The notes: generated by a model not told the origin, from the letters alone. DNA of 64,000 bases from Cryobacterium glucosi (GCF_004402235.1 NZ_SOFS01000032.1:368-64367); one strand, 5' to 3'. Counted from the first letter of the stretch, positions 46,918 through 56,406 are shown. Program-made: numbers and translations.

Positions 46918-47244
46918 ATGCTCGTCGCCTTTTCCGTCTCGCCCTCCGGAGCCCAGGATGCCGAGGGTTCCGTGCACGACGCCGTCGCCGCGGCCGTCCG
47001 GATCGTCCGCGACTCGGGCCTGCCGAACCACACCGACTCGATGTTCACGACGATCGAGGGCTCCTGGGACGAGGTCTTCGCCGTCGTCAAGGCCGCCACG
47101 GAGGCCGTCGGCGCCTTCGGGCCGCGGGTGTCCCTCGTGCTCAAGGCGGACATCCGCCCCGGTCGCACCGGCGAGCTGACCGGCAAGGTCGAACGCCTCG
47201 AGGTCGCGCTCGAGAACGCACGGGCGGCCGGAGGCGCGGCATAG
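46918..47244 (+). CDS. Thiamine-binding (YqgV/MTH1187) family protein
   Basis: 108 aa ferredoxin-like fold protein. It begins MLVAFSVSPSGAQDAEGSVH and contains FTTIEGSWDEVFAVVKAA. Relatives bind thiamine and form tetramers; physiological role unclear. ATG 46918 is preceded by GGGAG and follows the membrane gene after 2 bp. Confidence 0.82.
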   Translation: MLVAFSVSPSGAQDAEGSVHDAVAAAVRIVRDSGLPNHTDSMFTTIEGSWDEVFAVVKAATEAVGAFGPRVSLVLKADIRPGRTGELTGKVERLEVALENARAAGGAA

Positions 47245-47303
47245 CAGGCACCGCACGGGCAGGCGGATGCTGCCGGGCGCTTCCCGCCGCAACGGTCCGG
47301 CCC

Positions 47304-47309
47304 TAGGCT
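47304..47309 (+). promoter_or_regulatory. Leaderless -10 box of MFS gene
   Basis: TAGGCT stands 7 nt before ATG 47317. Confidence 0.55.
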
Positions 47310-47316
47310 GGACCGC

Positions 47317-48597
47317 ATGCCCCCACCCACCGACGGGTCGGCGATTCTGTCTCCGGCCCGCATCCGCCTTGCCCTGCTCTCCCTCGCCCTCGGCGGCTTC
47401 GGCATCGGCGCGACCGAGTTCGTGGCGATGGGGCTGCTGCCGAACCTCGCGCGGGATCTCCTGCCCGGCCTCTACGCGACAGCGCCGGACGCTGCGAACG
47501 CCCAGATCGGCTGGCTGATCTCGGCGTACGCTCTCGGCGTCGTCGTCGGAGCCCCGACGATCGCGGCCGCAGCGGCACGCTGGCCGCGCAAGCAGCTGCT
47601 GCTCGCCCTGCTCGCCGCGTTCACCCTCGCGACGATCGCCTCCGCCCTGCTGCCGACGTTCGGGCTCGTGCTCGTGGCCCGGTTCGTGGCCGCGCTCCCG
47701 CACGGCGCCTACTTCGGCATCGCCTCGCTCGTCGCTGCCGACCTGATGGGCCCGGGCAAGCGGGCGCGCGGCGTCGCGCTCGTGCTCAGCGGCCTGACCA
47801 TCTCCAATGTGATCGGCGTGCCCGTGATCACCTGGATCGGGCAGGTGTCCGGCTGGCGGGTCGCCTACCTCGTCGTCGCCGCCGTCTTCGCGGTCACCTT
47901 CCTCGCCGTGATCCTGCTCGTGCCGTTCCAGGCGGGTAACGCGCTCGCGACGATGCGCAACGAGCTGAAGGCGTTCGGTCGGCTGCAGGTCTGGTTCGCG
48001 CTCGGTATCGGGGCGATCGGCTTCGGCGGCCTCTTCGCCGTCTACACCTATGTCGCCCCGCTCGTCATCGAGGTGACCGGCCTCGGCGCGGGCGCCGTTC
48101 CGCTCGTGCTCGTGGTCATCGGCCTCGGCATGACCGTCGGCAACCTGCTCGGCGGCCACCTCGCCGACAAGAGCGTCCGCCGTACCCTCTACGGGTTCTT
48201 CGCAGTGATGATCGTTGCCCTGGTGGGACTTGCCCTGTCCGCCCAGTTCCTGCCCGGACTCCTGGCCGGCGTCTTCCTCGTCGGCGGCGCGGCGGCCGGG
48301 CTGTCCCCGGCCATCCAGACCCGGCTGATGGATGTCTCGCACGACAGCCAGTCCATTGCGGCTGCGCTCAACCACTCGGCCCTCAACATCGGCAACGCGC
48401 TCGGCGCGTTCCTCGGCGGCCTGGCCATCGCCGGCGGCCTCGGCTACGTCGCCCCGGTCTGGATCGGCGCGGTCCTGAGCGTCATCGGACTTTCGCTCGC
48501 GGTCGTGAGCTTCGCGATCGACCGGTCCTGGCGCCGCAACGGACGGCACGTGCCGTACGGCACCGCCCTCATCGAGGTCGTCACGGACGCCGTTTAA
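47317..48597 (+). CDS. MFS transporter, AraJ/DHA1 type
   Basis: 426 aa with 12 membrane segments. The N-terminus carries GGFGIGATEFVAMGLLP, characteristic of the AraJ/YdhP subgroup of sugar or drug efflux carriers; ALPHGAYFGIASLVAAD follows. Substrate not predictable. Leaderless start at ATG 47317. Convergent with a LuxR-type regulator gene. Confidence 0.9.
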   Translation: MPPPTDGSAILSPARIRLALLSLALGGFGIGATEFVAMGLLPNLARDLLPGLYATAPDAANAQIGWLISAYALGVVVGAPTIAAAAARWPRKQLLLALLAAFTLATIASALLPTFGLVLVARFVAALPHGAYFGIASLVAADLMGPGKRARGVALVLSGLTISNVIGVPVITWIGQVSGWRVAYLVVAAVFAVTFLAVILLVPFQAGNALATMRNELKAFGRLQVWFALGIGAIGFGGLFAVYTYVAPLVIEVTGLGAGAVPLVLVVIGLGMTVGNLLGGHLADKSVRRTLYGFFAVMIVALVGLALSAQFLPGLLAGVFLVGGAAAGLSPAIQTRLMDVSHDSQSIAAALNHSALNIGNALGAFLGGLAIAGGLGYVAPVWIGAVLSVIGLSLAVVSFAIDRSWRRNGRHVPYGTALIEVVTDAV

Positions 48598-48689
48598 CGC
48601 CGAAGTCGGAACCTTTCGCGACTCGGGTCGGCGCGGTCTGCGCCTGCGACGGTCACGGAAGACTCCGACAGAGGGTCGGGAGCTCGAGC

Positions 48690-49379
48690 TCAGTCCGTCT
48701 GCAGCAGGATCCCGTCGTGAATCGCGCGCTTCCGCAGCGCGACCTTGGTTCCGACGTCGAAGCCCGCAAGACGGTACTTCTCGCGGATCCGCTTGAGGTA
48801 GGACTTGGCGGTCTCCTCGGAGATGCCGAGCTGGTGGGCAACGGCCTTGACGGGCTCGCCGGCACCGTAGAGAGCCATCACGCGGCGTTCCTGTGCGCTC
48901 AGTCTCGGCGAACCGCCGCCCGTTCCGGCGCTGAGCGCTTCGTCGAGTTCAGCGGAGATGTACGACTCCCCGTCGAAGGCTGCCCGGATCGCGTCGACGA
49001 TCATGCCGGCTTCTTCGCTCTTGACGAGGTAGCCGAGTGCCCCGGCGGCGAGTGCCTCGCGCACGAGGCCGGGCTCCGAGTACGTGCTCATCAGGACGGT
49101 CTTGACACCGGCCGTCTTGAGGGTCGAGATCTTGAGCGAAACCGGGATGTTGTCCTTGAGATCGAGGTCGAGGAGAACGACGTCCACCGGGAATTCGGGG
49201 TGGGTGAGAAGTTCCGGCCACGTCGTCACAGCGGCGACCATGTTGATGTCGTCTGCGGCGCCGCGGATCCACTCCGTCAACGCCCCCAGCAGCATCCGGT
49301 GGTCGTCCACGAGAGCAAGCCGGATCGGATTCTCCCGACTGGGCGCCGCCGCCCGGGTCGTCGTGCTGATGTTCGTCAC
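48690..49379 (-). CDS. LuxR-family response regulator
   Basis: 229 aa. Receiver domain (about 20-135) with D25/D26, phospho-acceptor D71 in LLDLDL and K in YLVKSEEAG. The C-terminal HTH (about 160-215) has AVAHQLGISEETAKSYLKRI. GTG 49379 is preceded by GGAGG at 5 nt; an in-frame ATG lies at 49403. Third gene of a minus-strand operon with a kinase and a membrane protein; presumed output of that system. Confidence 0.9.
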   Translation of the reverse strand: MTNISTTTRAAAPSRENPIRLALVDDHRMLLGALTEWIRGAADDINMVAAVTTWPELLTHPEFPVDVVLLDLDLKDNIPVSLKISTLKTAGVKTVLMSTYSEPGLVREALAAGALGYLVKSEEAGMIVDAIRAAFDGESYISAELDEALSAGTGGGSPRLSAQERRVMALYGAGEPVKAVAHQLGISEETAKSYLKRIREKYRLAGFDVGTKVALRKRAIHDGILLQTD

Positions 49380-49439
49380 TGTTGCCTCCTGTTGCCTGTG
49401 CATCCGACTGGAAGCCCGGCGATGCCGGACCAGAAAATT

Positions 49440-50744
49440 TCACGCATCTGCGGGATTGTCAATGCTGCACTCGATCTCCACGTGGAGACTGCCACCCCGG
49501 CTCGACGCGATGTGCGGGCCAACTACCCGGATAGCTTGCCACGTCTCGGGGTCGACCCGGCGCCGAGGCACACCCGTGGTGGCCAATTCGATGGGGAATC
49601 GTAACTTCTGCCGGTCGATCAGGCCATTCGTCGGGCGGATCGGACCGAGGGAGAGGGCGACGGATGCCTCGGGGCGCTGGGTGTCGCTGATCAGGAGCCA
49701 GATGGTGCGCAGCAGGGCGTCGCGCTGGGCGGGATCGAGCAGCCCGGCGAGCCCGGCCGGGTCGTTGAGGCTCACCGAGGGGCCGAGGAACTCGGACTCC
49801 GTGATGGCGTGGTACAGCCAGGTCTCCCTGCGGCCCTGGATGAGGTGCAGCCGCAACTGGGTCGCGAGCGAAGACGCGGTCGTCGACTTGGCCGCGTTGA
49901 GGGGGAGCGCGGTGCGGCCCTTGGACACATCGTCGAGCAGGGTCTCCGCGTCGAGGTCGATCCGCGCGAGTTCCTCGGAGGCGAGCATGCCGACGGCGAA
50001 CCGCGGCTGGGAGACCGTGCTCTGTACGAGCACGAGGTCCAGTTCGCGCTGCACCATCCGGTGGAACGAGCGGACGATCGCGACGCCGAGGAGGGGGGGT
50101 ATCACCGCGAGCCCGAACGCGACGAGCTCCGGCGCGAAGGACAGCGGGTTGCTGCGCGGCTCTGTGATCGCGAACACGGCGAGGAGCGTTCCGAGGACGG
50201 CTGTGGAAGAGACGACGTCCCTGCCTCGCCGAACGGTCACGAGCGCGATCAGCAGGCTCCCGACCGCGGCGGCGGCGGTCGGGAAGACCCCCCGGTCGGC
50301 GCCGGCGTGCGAGCCGGCCAGGTCGAGTGCGATGACGACCGCGCCGGACGCGAGGGCCGCCGCGAACAGCCAGTCGGGCATCCGTGCGGAGAGTCGCTGA
50401 ACGACGGCGATCGCGAACGCCGTCGCCGCCACGAGGATCACCCACGCCACGAGGGTCGGGACGGGAGTCGTGTACCGGGGCCACTGCTCGACGTACTCCC
50501 AGAACAGGTAGGCCGCGACGATGCCGCCGGCGACGGAGAGGCCGATCCCGAGGTGGCGTCCACCGAGGCCGCTCTGGTTGGCGCGCGTCGTCTTGACCGT
50601 TCGCTCCGGCCTGCGGAAGCTGCGGCGGCGATCCTGGCGCTCCTGGCGTCCGTGTTCTGCGAGCGGGCCGGCTTCGGTGACGGCGCGCCTGGCCGGTCGA
50701 CGGATGCCGCGCTCCGGCTGCACGGTCACGCCGCGGGTGCTCAC
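49440..50744 (-). CDS. Membrane protein with degenerate kinase-like cytoplasmic region
   Basis: 434 aa. About six to eight hydrophobic segments lie between residues 55 and 250, followed by a soluble part (about 255-434). The soluble part contains TTASSLATQLRLHLIQGRRE, where a HisKA_3-like dimerisation helix would sit. No H-box histidine, N-box or glycine-rich ATP lid is recognisable, so it may be a pseudokinase (inference). GTG 50744 overlaps the kinase stop (GTGA). Confidence 0.6.
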   Translation of the reverse strand: MSTRGVTVQPERGIRRPARRAVTEAGPLAEHGRQERQDRRRSFRRPERTVKTTRANQSGLGGRHLGIGLSVAGGIVAAYLFWEYVEQWPRYTTPVPTLVAWVILVAATAFAIAVVQRLSARMPDWLFAAALASGAVVIALDLAGSHAGADRGVFPTAAAAVGSLLIALVTVRRGRDVVSSTAVLGTLLAVFAITEPRSNPLSFAPELVAFGLAVIPPLLGVAIVRSFHRMVQRELDLVLVQSTVSQPRFAVGMLASEELARIDLDAETLLDDVSKGRTALPLNAAKSTTASSLATQLRLHLIQGRRETWLYHAITESEFLGPSVSLNDPAGLAGLLDPAQRDALLRTIWLLISDTQRPEASVALSLGPIRPTNGLIDRQKLRFPIELATTGVPRRRVDPETWQAIRVVGPHIASSRGGSLHVEIECSIDNPADA

Positions 50745-51910
50745 TTGGGCACCTCGAGTACGACCGTCGTTCCCGAACCCGGGGACGAGAACAGCCGGGC
50801 GTTGCCGCCGACGTCGCGGAGCCTGGCGACGACGGACTCGGCGAAACCGAGGCGTTCCGGGCTCACCGCCGCGAGGTCGAAACCGACGCCGGCGTCGGTC
50901 ACCATGGCACGAACTGTCGTGTCGTCGTCCGTGATCGTGACGTCGGCGCGGGCGACCCCTGCGTGCCTGCGCACGTTCTCGAGGCACTCGCCCAGGGCGA
51001 GCAGGAAGGAGTCCAGAACGGTGCTCGGCAGCAGGACCTGGCCGCTCCCGTGCCAGTCCACGTCCAGCCCCATCCGCTTGAAGCGCTGTTTCACGGACTC
51101 GAGGGTGCTGCCGAGGGTCGACTCCGACGCGGGTTCGAGCGTGTAGACGCCGGAGCGGTGCGGGGTCGGGAGCCCGCCGAGCCGGAGCTGCCTGAGCAGC
51201 CGGGCGTCATCGCCGGCCTGCTGCCGCAAAGCGGCGGGGCTCACGCCGACGCCCGAGTGCGCGAGCAGGGTGAGGGTCGCGAGGACGGTGTCGTGCAGGA
51301 GCCTGGCGTCCTGCCGGCGCTGGGCCTCGAGTTCGCTCGCGTGCCGTTCGGCGAGGTGCGCACGGCCGATTTCTGCGATGCGCTGCATGACGCGGGGGAT
51401 GCTCTGCGCGATCCACCATCCGGCGATCGCGATCGCGAACCAGCCGGTGATCGTGAGCATGACCGGGACGAGTGCGTCGGTGCTGAGCCGCGCGGCAGCG
51501 AGCACGCTCGCGAGCGTCGCGCCGAAGGCGACGCCCAGCATGATCAGCCGGCGCGAGGTGGTGACGAGTACCAGGGCGATGGAACCGATCGCGGGTGAGG
51601 CGACGCACGCTATCACTGCCTGTTCGCCGAGGTTGAGTCCCGATGTTCCCGTGCCGACGAAGCCGATCACGAGGATCATGGCCACCCCGCAGATGACGAG
51701 GAGTGCCGCCCATCGCAGGTGACCGTTGCGGCCGAGCAAGTACTGGGCGCCGACGATGACAAGGAGCAGGGGAAGGCTCACGGCGAGCGCCAACCGGTCG
51801 AGGCCGCCCGGTATCAGGAGCGCCAGGAACGTGGCGATGGAACCAGCGAGCCCGGTCAGCTGCGCGCCCCTGCGCAGCAGTCGATCCCGTTCCTTGAAAA
51901 TGCGTTGCAT
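50741..51910 (-). CDS. NarL-type sensor histidine kinase
   Basis: 389 aa. Six membrane helices in pairs (about 18-60, 68-86, 96-138, 150-168) form an intramembrane sensor. The dimerisation helix carries RLLHDTVLATL (His206), and the ATPase domain has ECLENVRRHAG and DAGVGFD, ending with SPGSGTTVVLEVP. I chose ATG 51910; the frame is open 207 bp further upstream. Heads the operon kinase, membrane protein, LuxR regulator. Confidence 0.85.
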   Translation of the reverse strand: MQRIFKERDRLLRRGAQLTGLAGSIATFLALLIPGGLDRLALAVSLPLLLVIVGAQYLLGRNGHLRWAALLVICGVAMILVIGFVGTGTSGLNLGEQAVIACVASPAIGSIALVLVTTSRRLIMLGVAFGATLASVLAAARLSTDALVPVMLTITGWFAIAIAGWWIAQSIPRVMQRIAEIGRAHLAERHASELEAQRRQDARLLHDTVLATLTLLAHSGVGVSPAALRQQAGDDARLLRQLRLGGLPTPHRSGVYTLEPASESTLGSTLESVKQRFKRMGLDVDWHGSGQVLLPSTVLDSFLLALGECLENVRRHAGVARADVTITDDDTTVRAMVTDAGVGFDLAAVSPERLGFAESVVARLRDVGGNARLFSSPGSGTTVVLEVPK

Positions 51911-52127
51911 ACCCGTCGCATTACCCCTCGTCGTGCTCCAGAAAGCACCATATCCGGATGCGGCCGGTTTCGACGCGCGCGTGGCGCTCAGTTTCACGAA
52001 TGTGCCTTGTTTACGGGCCACGCGTGCGGGGGGTTCGCCGGGAACGGGGCGAACCGGGGGTATTTGGGCGCGTGCAGGGGGAACAGTTAGGCGCCTCGAG
52101 CTTTGTCGGGTCAGCATCCGTGATTCC
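51911..52127. promoter_or_regulatory. Intergenic region with inverted repeat
   Basis: 217 bp before the kinase gene. It contains the perfect 8-bp inverted repeat GGTTCGCC-N8-GGCGAACC (52032-52055). No convincing -10/-35 pair was found. Confidence 0.4.
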
Positions 52128-53633
52128 TCAGGTCGTTTTCACCCTAGCAGCCTCGTCGATTCCCCCCGGTCCGGTGCCCCCCGTTTCGGTCCCGCCCTGG
52201 TCGAGGCGGAACGGTGGATAGTCGTCCCGGAAGAGTCCGGTGTACACCACCACACGGAACACCCAGCGGTCGATACCGAGGATGAAATCGAACAGGGACT
52301 GCCGGTAGTGGCCCGTGAACAGCAGCATCAGCCCCGCAATGAGCACGAGGAGACCGAGGAGTGATACTCCGGTCGTCGTCGAATAGGTCGTGTCCCCGAT
52401 CGTGTAGCGAGCGGTCGGGGTGCTCGTCAGGGCGGACACGATGAGGATCTGTGGAATCGCGAGCAGCCACCACTTGACCAGGACAAGCCCCCGGGACAAC
52501 CGCTCGGGGTAGTCGATGTCGAGGTCGGCTGGATAGTCGGCCGGGGCGAGAGTGAACGGCGGGTACCTGTCGGTGCCGAGCGCCGAATACGCGTAGAAGC
52601 CGACGCGCCAGCTCCAGCGCAGCACGCCCACGTTGAACGTGAAGAGGGCCAGGGGATACCGGCCGGTGAACAGGATGGCGAAGCCCGCGACGATCGTCGT
52701 CACGAACGTGGCGAACCAGAGGAAGAACAGCACCACGACGTGCGGGAAGATCAGGATCCATTTCACGAGCCACAATCCCCTGGACACGTCGGGCTGCAGT
52801 GTGCCCTCGAGGCGGGCTGGGTAGACCGGACCAGGTGGACCCATCGCTCCGGCAGCGCCCATCGCTCCGGCAGCGCCCATCGCTCCGGCAGTGCCCGTCG
52901 TTCCGACAGCGCCGTCGTGGTCGTCCGGCCCCTGTGCGGCGTCGCGCCTCCCGAGGCCCAACGCGCCGAAGACCACGAGGAGCACCCCGGCCACGAGCAG
53001 CAGCCCGCCGCCGAGCAACAGGGCGACCGCCGCAGGCACGAAGAGGCCGGACCGGACGCCGGCCCGCGCCTCTACGTCAACGCCCTGCGTCGCATCCGCG
53101 TTCATGACGACGGCGGCCCAGTCGCCGCTCACGACCGGCCAGACCAGGCGCTGCGTTCCCGGCCCGGAGGCCGCGACCGTCCACCAGGTCTGGCTGCCCG
53201 GACGGGCGGGACGTCTGCTGCCGGGCACCTCGCGGTACTCGGTGCGGAATGGCGTGGAGTTCACGGAGGTGAGCTCGCTGTGCGCGACGGAGGCGAGGTA
53301 GCGTTCCACCTCCGCCCGCGGTGCGATGCCGATGAAGACCCCGGTGCCGCGGACGCTCGTCGCCTCGAGCATCACGGTCGCGAGCCCGGAGGGCATCCCG
53401 CCGGACCCCGCCTGGGTGCTGGTCCCGGTGCCTGAGTCGCTCTCCGTCGTGAGGTTCGGTGAGGTGATCGCATACGAGGCCACGGAGAATGAGCCGCTCG
53501 GCGTGGTCAGGAACCCGTCCCTGCCCTGTTGTGCCGCGACCGTTGCAACGGCGACTCCGCCCGCGAGCAAGCCGATGCCGGACACGGCGAGCAGCGTTCC
53601 GACGATGACCATGACGACGTAGCCGGCTTTCAT
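52128..53633 (-). CDS. DUF4389 domain membrane protein with collagen-like linker
   Basis: 501 aa. One N-terminal membrane helix, an extracytoplasmic domain (about 35-195), a second helix (about 200-222), then a linker of consecutive Gly-X-Y triplets (about 240-268, GTAGAMGAAGAMGAAGAMG). Two DUF4389 repeats follow (about 285-360 and 380-485), each with GLWLVKWILIFPH / GLVLVKWWLLAIPQ. ATG 53633 follows GAGGAG. Function unknown. Confidence 0.8.
   Translation of the reverse strand: MKAGYVVMVIVGTLLAVSGIGLLAGGVAVATVAAQQGRDGFLTTPSGSFSVASYAITSPNLTTESDSGTGTSTQAGSGGMPSGLATVMLEATSVRGTGVFIGIAPRAEVERYLASVAHSELTSVNSTPFRTEYREVPGSRRPARPGSQTWWTVAASGPGTQRLVWPVVSGDWAAVVMNADATQGVDVEARAGVRSGLFVPAAVALLLGGGLLLVAGVLLVVFGALGLGRRDAAQGPDDHDGAVGTTGTAGAMGAAGAMGAAGAMGPPGPVYPARLEGTLQPDVSRGLWLVKWILIFPHVVVLFFLWFATFVTTIVAGFAILFTGRYPLALFTFNVGVLRWSWRVGFYAYSALGTDRYPPFTLAPADYPADLDIDYPERLSRGLVLVKWWLLAIPQILIVSALTSTPTARYTIGDTTYSTTTGVSLLGLLVLIAGLMLLFTGHYRQSLFDFILGIDRWVFRVVVYTGLFRDDYPPFRLDQGGTETGGTGPGGIDEAARVKTT
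52843..52914 (-). repeat. 18-bp tandem repeat coding the Gly-X-Y linker
   Basis: Three near-identical units of ATCGCTCCGGCAGCGCCC (52843, 52861, 52879) and one diverged unit (52897), in frame with the DUF4389 gene. Confidence 0.9.
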
Positions 53634-53792
53634 CACGGGACTCCTCTTCGCTGGGCGGTCTGGACAAGGCAGGCAGTGGCCGGGCTCCCTGTCAGGGTCG
53701 TCCGGAATGCCTGCCCTGTCAATCGCAGGGCGGTAGCGGAAAAGTCGGTGTGATAGCCGGCGGAACCGGCCGACGTCCAGCCGTCGTGAAGG

Positions 53793-54995
53793 TCAGCGGA
53801 GCAGGCGGCCGAGTTGCTCGCCGACGGCGGCATTCTCGATCAGAAAGCCGTCGTGGCCATAGCTCGAGGAGAGCACGACGGGTTCGGTGCCGTCGAGGCC
53901 GTTGCGGAGGTGTGCCGCGATCCGGCGTTGGCCCTCGACGGGGAACAGCCGGTCGCTGTCGATTCCGACGACGAGGGTGGTTGCTTCGATCGAGGAGAGG
54001 GCCTCGGCGAGGGAACCCCGGCCGCGGGTCACATCGTGGGAGTTCATCGCCTCGACGAGGACGATGTAGCTGTTCGCGTCGAAACGTCGGGTGAACTTGT
54101 TGCCGTGGAAGTCGAGGTAGGACTCGACGGCGAACCGGCCGCCGGAGCCTAGCGGGGAGATCCGGCTCTGCCAGCCGCGCTCGAAACGCTCGTTGAGCTC
54201 GGACGGGCTGCGGTAGTTCAGCAGGGCCATCCGCCGGGCCAGGGCGAGCCCGCGGGTCGGACCGTCGCCGTCGACGGCGTCGTAGTAATCGCCGGACCGG
54301 AACAGCGGGTCGCTGCGGATGGCTTCGATCTGCACCGAATTCAGGGCGATCTGATCGGCCGTCGTCACGGGCGGGGCCGCGAGGATCGCGAGCCTCTCCA
54401 CCCGGTCCGGCCGGTCGATCGCCCATTCGAGGGCGTGCATTCCCCCCATCGACCCGCCGACCACGAGGGCCCAGGCGTCGATCCCGATCCGGTCGGCGAA
54501 TGCGACCTGGGCGGCGACCTGGTCGCGGATGGTCAGGTAGGGGAAGCGGATGCCCCACTCCGAGCCGTCAGGGGCGAGGGACGACGGGCCCGTGCTGCCC
54601 TGGCAGCCGCCGAGCATGTTCGGTGCGACGACAAAATAGCGGTCGGTGTCGATGGCCAGGCCGGGGCCGACGATGCCGCCCCACCAGCCGGCGGTCGCGT
54701 GGCCGGGCCCTGCCGCGCCGAGCAGGTGGCTGTCCCCGGTGAGGGCGTGCAGCACGAGCACCGCGTTGTCCCGCGCGGGGGAGAGTTCGCCCCAGGTCTC
54801 GTAGGCGATCCGGACGGCGCCCAGTCGCCCGCCGGCCTCGAGGTCGAGTGCGCCCACGTCCTGGAACCTGCGGTTGCCGACGGGGTCGCCGTCGCGCCAC
54901 GCGCCCGTCGCCGGGGGCTTGCCGAACAGCGAGCGCGCCTGAGCCTCGGTGATGAAGCTGGACGGGACCGTGTCCGCCGAGGTCTGCCATTCCAT
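53793..54995 (-). CDS. metX: Homoserine O-acetyltransferase
   Basis: 400 aa alpha/beta-hydrolase-fold enzyme that acetylates homoserine for methionine synthesis. Nucleophile Ser182 is in GGSMGGMHALEW; the Asp and His partners are in VVGIDSDRLFP and SYGHDGFL. Start ATG 54995; CAGAAT stands 8 nt upstream. The next pathway enzyme, metY, is 2 kb away on the same strand, separated by regulators. Confidence 0.94.
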   Translation of the reverse strand: MEWQTSADTVPSSFITEAQARSLFGKPPATGAWRDGDPVGNRRFQDVGALDLEAGGRLGAVRIAYETWGELSPARDNAVLVLHALTGDSHLLGAAGPGHATAGWWGGIVGPGLAIDTDRYFVVAPNMLGGCQGSTGPSSLAPDGSEWGIRFPYLTIRDQVAAQVAFADRIGIDAWALVVGGSMGGMHALEWAIDRPDRVERLAILAAPPVTTADQIALNSVQIEAIRSDPLFRSGDYYDAVDGDGPTRGLALARRMALLNYRSPSELNERFERGWQSRISPLGSGGRFAVESYLDFHGNKFTRRFDANSYIVLVEAMNSHDVTRGRGSLAEALSSIEATTLVVGIDSDRLFPVEGQRRIAAHLRNGLDGTEPVVLSSSYGHDGFLIENAAVGEQLGRLLR

Positions 54996-55042
54996 ATGCC
55001 CTCATTCTGCCCGGTCTGACGCGCCAACGTCCCTTTGTTACG

Positions 55043-55112
55043 CGCGGCTTGTTTCGTGCGGCTAGATCCCTGCGGCTGGAGACGTGCGGCTGGAGACGTG
55101 CGGTTGTTGCGG
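55043..55112. repeat. 14-bp tandem repeat, five units
   Basis: Units at 55043, 55057, 55071, 55085 and 55099. The third and fourth are identical (TGCGGCTGGAGACG); the others share the GCGG(C/T)T core. It lies between metX and the tetR gene. Confidence 0.85.
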
Positions 55113-55134
55113 CGCTCATCCGGCCCCCTTGCCC

Positions 55135-55160
55135 ACTTCTCGGACAGGTGTCCGAGAAGT
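55135..55160. promoter_or_regulatory. TetR operator palindrome
   Basis: ACTTCTCGGACA-GG-TGTCCGAGAAGT is a perfect 12-bp-arm palindrome ending 2 bp before the -10 box TAGACT (55163-55168) of the tetR gene. A third half-site TGTCCGAGAA is at 55192-55201. Confidence 0.7.
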
Positions 55161-55174
55161 GCTAGACTGTCCTG

Positions 55175-55801
55175 ATGACCCGCACCGAGTATGTCCGAGA
55201 AAGCGTGGTGCGCGGTACAATCAGCGCCGTGCGTGCCTCGGACCCCCGGGCGGAACGCACCAGGCAGGCCATTTTCACAGCGGTCCGCACGCTCATGACC
55301 CAGCGCGTCGCATCCGTCTCGGTCAGCGACATCGTGCGCACGGCCTCGATCAGCCGCAGTTCGTTCTACGCGCACTTCAGCAGCCTCGACGATCTCGCGA
55401 CCGGGTTCCTCCGCGAGCAGTTCGCCGAGATCGGCGTGACCGGGTTCGACCTGCTGAGCGACGACCTCACCGGGGCCCAGGCCGCACGGGTCGGTTACCA
55501 GCGGCTCATCTCCCACATCGTGGAGCACTACCCGCTGTACTCGAGTGTGCTCGACCTGCCGATCACCCGCACGGCATACGACGACGAGATCGAAGCGTAC
55601 TCGCGCCGCCTCGTCGAATCGCTCGTCGTGCTCTCCGGCACGCCCAGGGTCGTGCACCCCGAGTCCTTCGCCACCTACGTGGCCGGGGGAGCGCTCACCC
55701 TGATCAGCGCCTGGATGCGCGGCCAGCTCGACGTCACGGACGACGAGATCGTCGACCAGCTGGTCGAATTCCTCCCCGAATGGCTGGTCGACGCGGCCTG
55801 A
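55175..55801 (+). CDS. TetR family transcriptional regulator
   Basis: 208 aa. HTH at about 30-75 ([20 protein letters not shown], then [11 protein letters not shown]), with an all-helical C-terminal domain of the TetR_C_33-like kind. ATG 55175 is 6 nt after TAGACT and therefore leaderless. The palindrome overlapping the promoter predicts autorepression. carD follows 90 bp downstream. Target genes beyond itself, perhaps the divergent metX, are unknown. Confidence 0.88.
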   Translation: MTRTEYVRESVVRGTISAVRASDPRAERTRQAIFTAVRTLMTQRVASVSVSDIVRTASISRSSFYAHFSSLDDLATGFLREQFAEIGVTGFDLLSDDLTGAQAARVGYQRLISHIVEHYPLYSSVLDLPITRTAYDDEIEAYSRRLVESLVVLSGTPRVVHPESFATYVAGGALTLISAWMRGQLDVTDDEIVDQLVEFLPEWLVDAA

Positions 55802-55890
55802 CGCCGCGAACCCGGCACCCCACACACCACCACACAACCGACCGACGATGGTCGCGAGAACCCCGCATCACCAACGAACAGAGGCAGCAT

Positions 55891-56403
55891 ATGAATTTCA
55901 CCGTGGGAGAAACCCTGGTCTACCCGCACCACGGCGCGGTCACCATCACCGAAATCACGACCCGCGCCGTGAAGGGGATCGAGAAGAAGTTCATGACCCT
56001 CACCGTGCACGCGAACGACCTGACGATCAAGCTGCCGATCGAGAACGCCGAGCTCGTCGGCGTGCGCGACGTCATCGACAGCGCCGGCGTCCAGGCCGTG
56101 TTCGACGTTCTCCGCGAATCCTTCGTCGAGGAGCCGGGGAACTGGTCGCGCCGGTACAAGGCCAACCAGGAGAAGATGGCGAGCGGCAGCGTCTACCGTG
56201 TCGGCGAGGTCGTCCGCGACCTGTGGCGTCGTGACCAGGAGCGCGGCGTGTCCGCCGGCGAGAAGAACATGCTCGTCAAGGCCCGCCAGGTGCTCGTCTC
56301 CGAACTCGCACTCGCCCAGAGCTCGACGAGCGAAGAGGCATCCGCCGTCCTCGACACCGTGCTCGCGAGCTCGATCCCCGCGACCGGCACCACGGCGGCC
56401 TAG
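55891..56403 (+). CDS. carD: CarD family RNA polymerase-binding regulator
   Basis: 170 aa. The N-terminal RNAP-interaction domain ([20 protein letters not shown]) and the helical C-terminal DNA-binding domain ([35 protein letters not shown]) stabilise open promoter complexes, notably at rRNA promoters. ATG 55891 has AGAGG at 6 nt. Convergent with the MarR-family gene, 3 bp apart. Confidence 0.93.
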   Translation: MNFTVGETLVYPHHGAVTITEITTRAVKGIEKKFMTLTVHANDLTIKLPIENAELVGVRDVIDSAGVQAVFDVLRESFVEEPGNWSRRYKANQEKMASGSVYRVGEVVRDLWRRDQERGVSAGEKNMLVKARQVLVSELALAQSSTSEEASAVLDTVLASSIPATGTTAA

Positions 56404-56406
56404 GGA

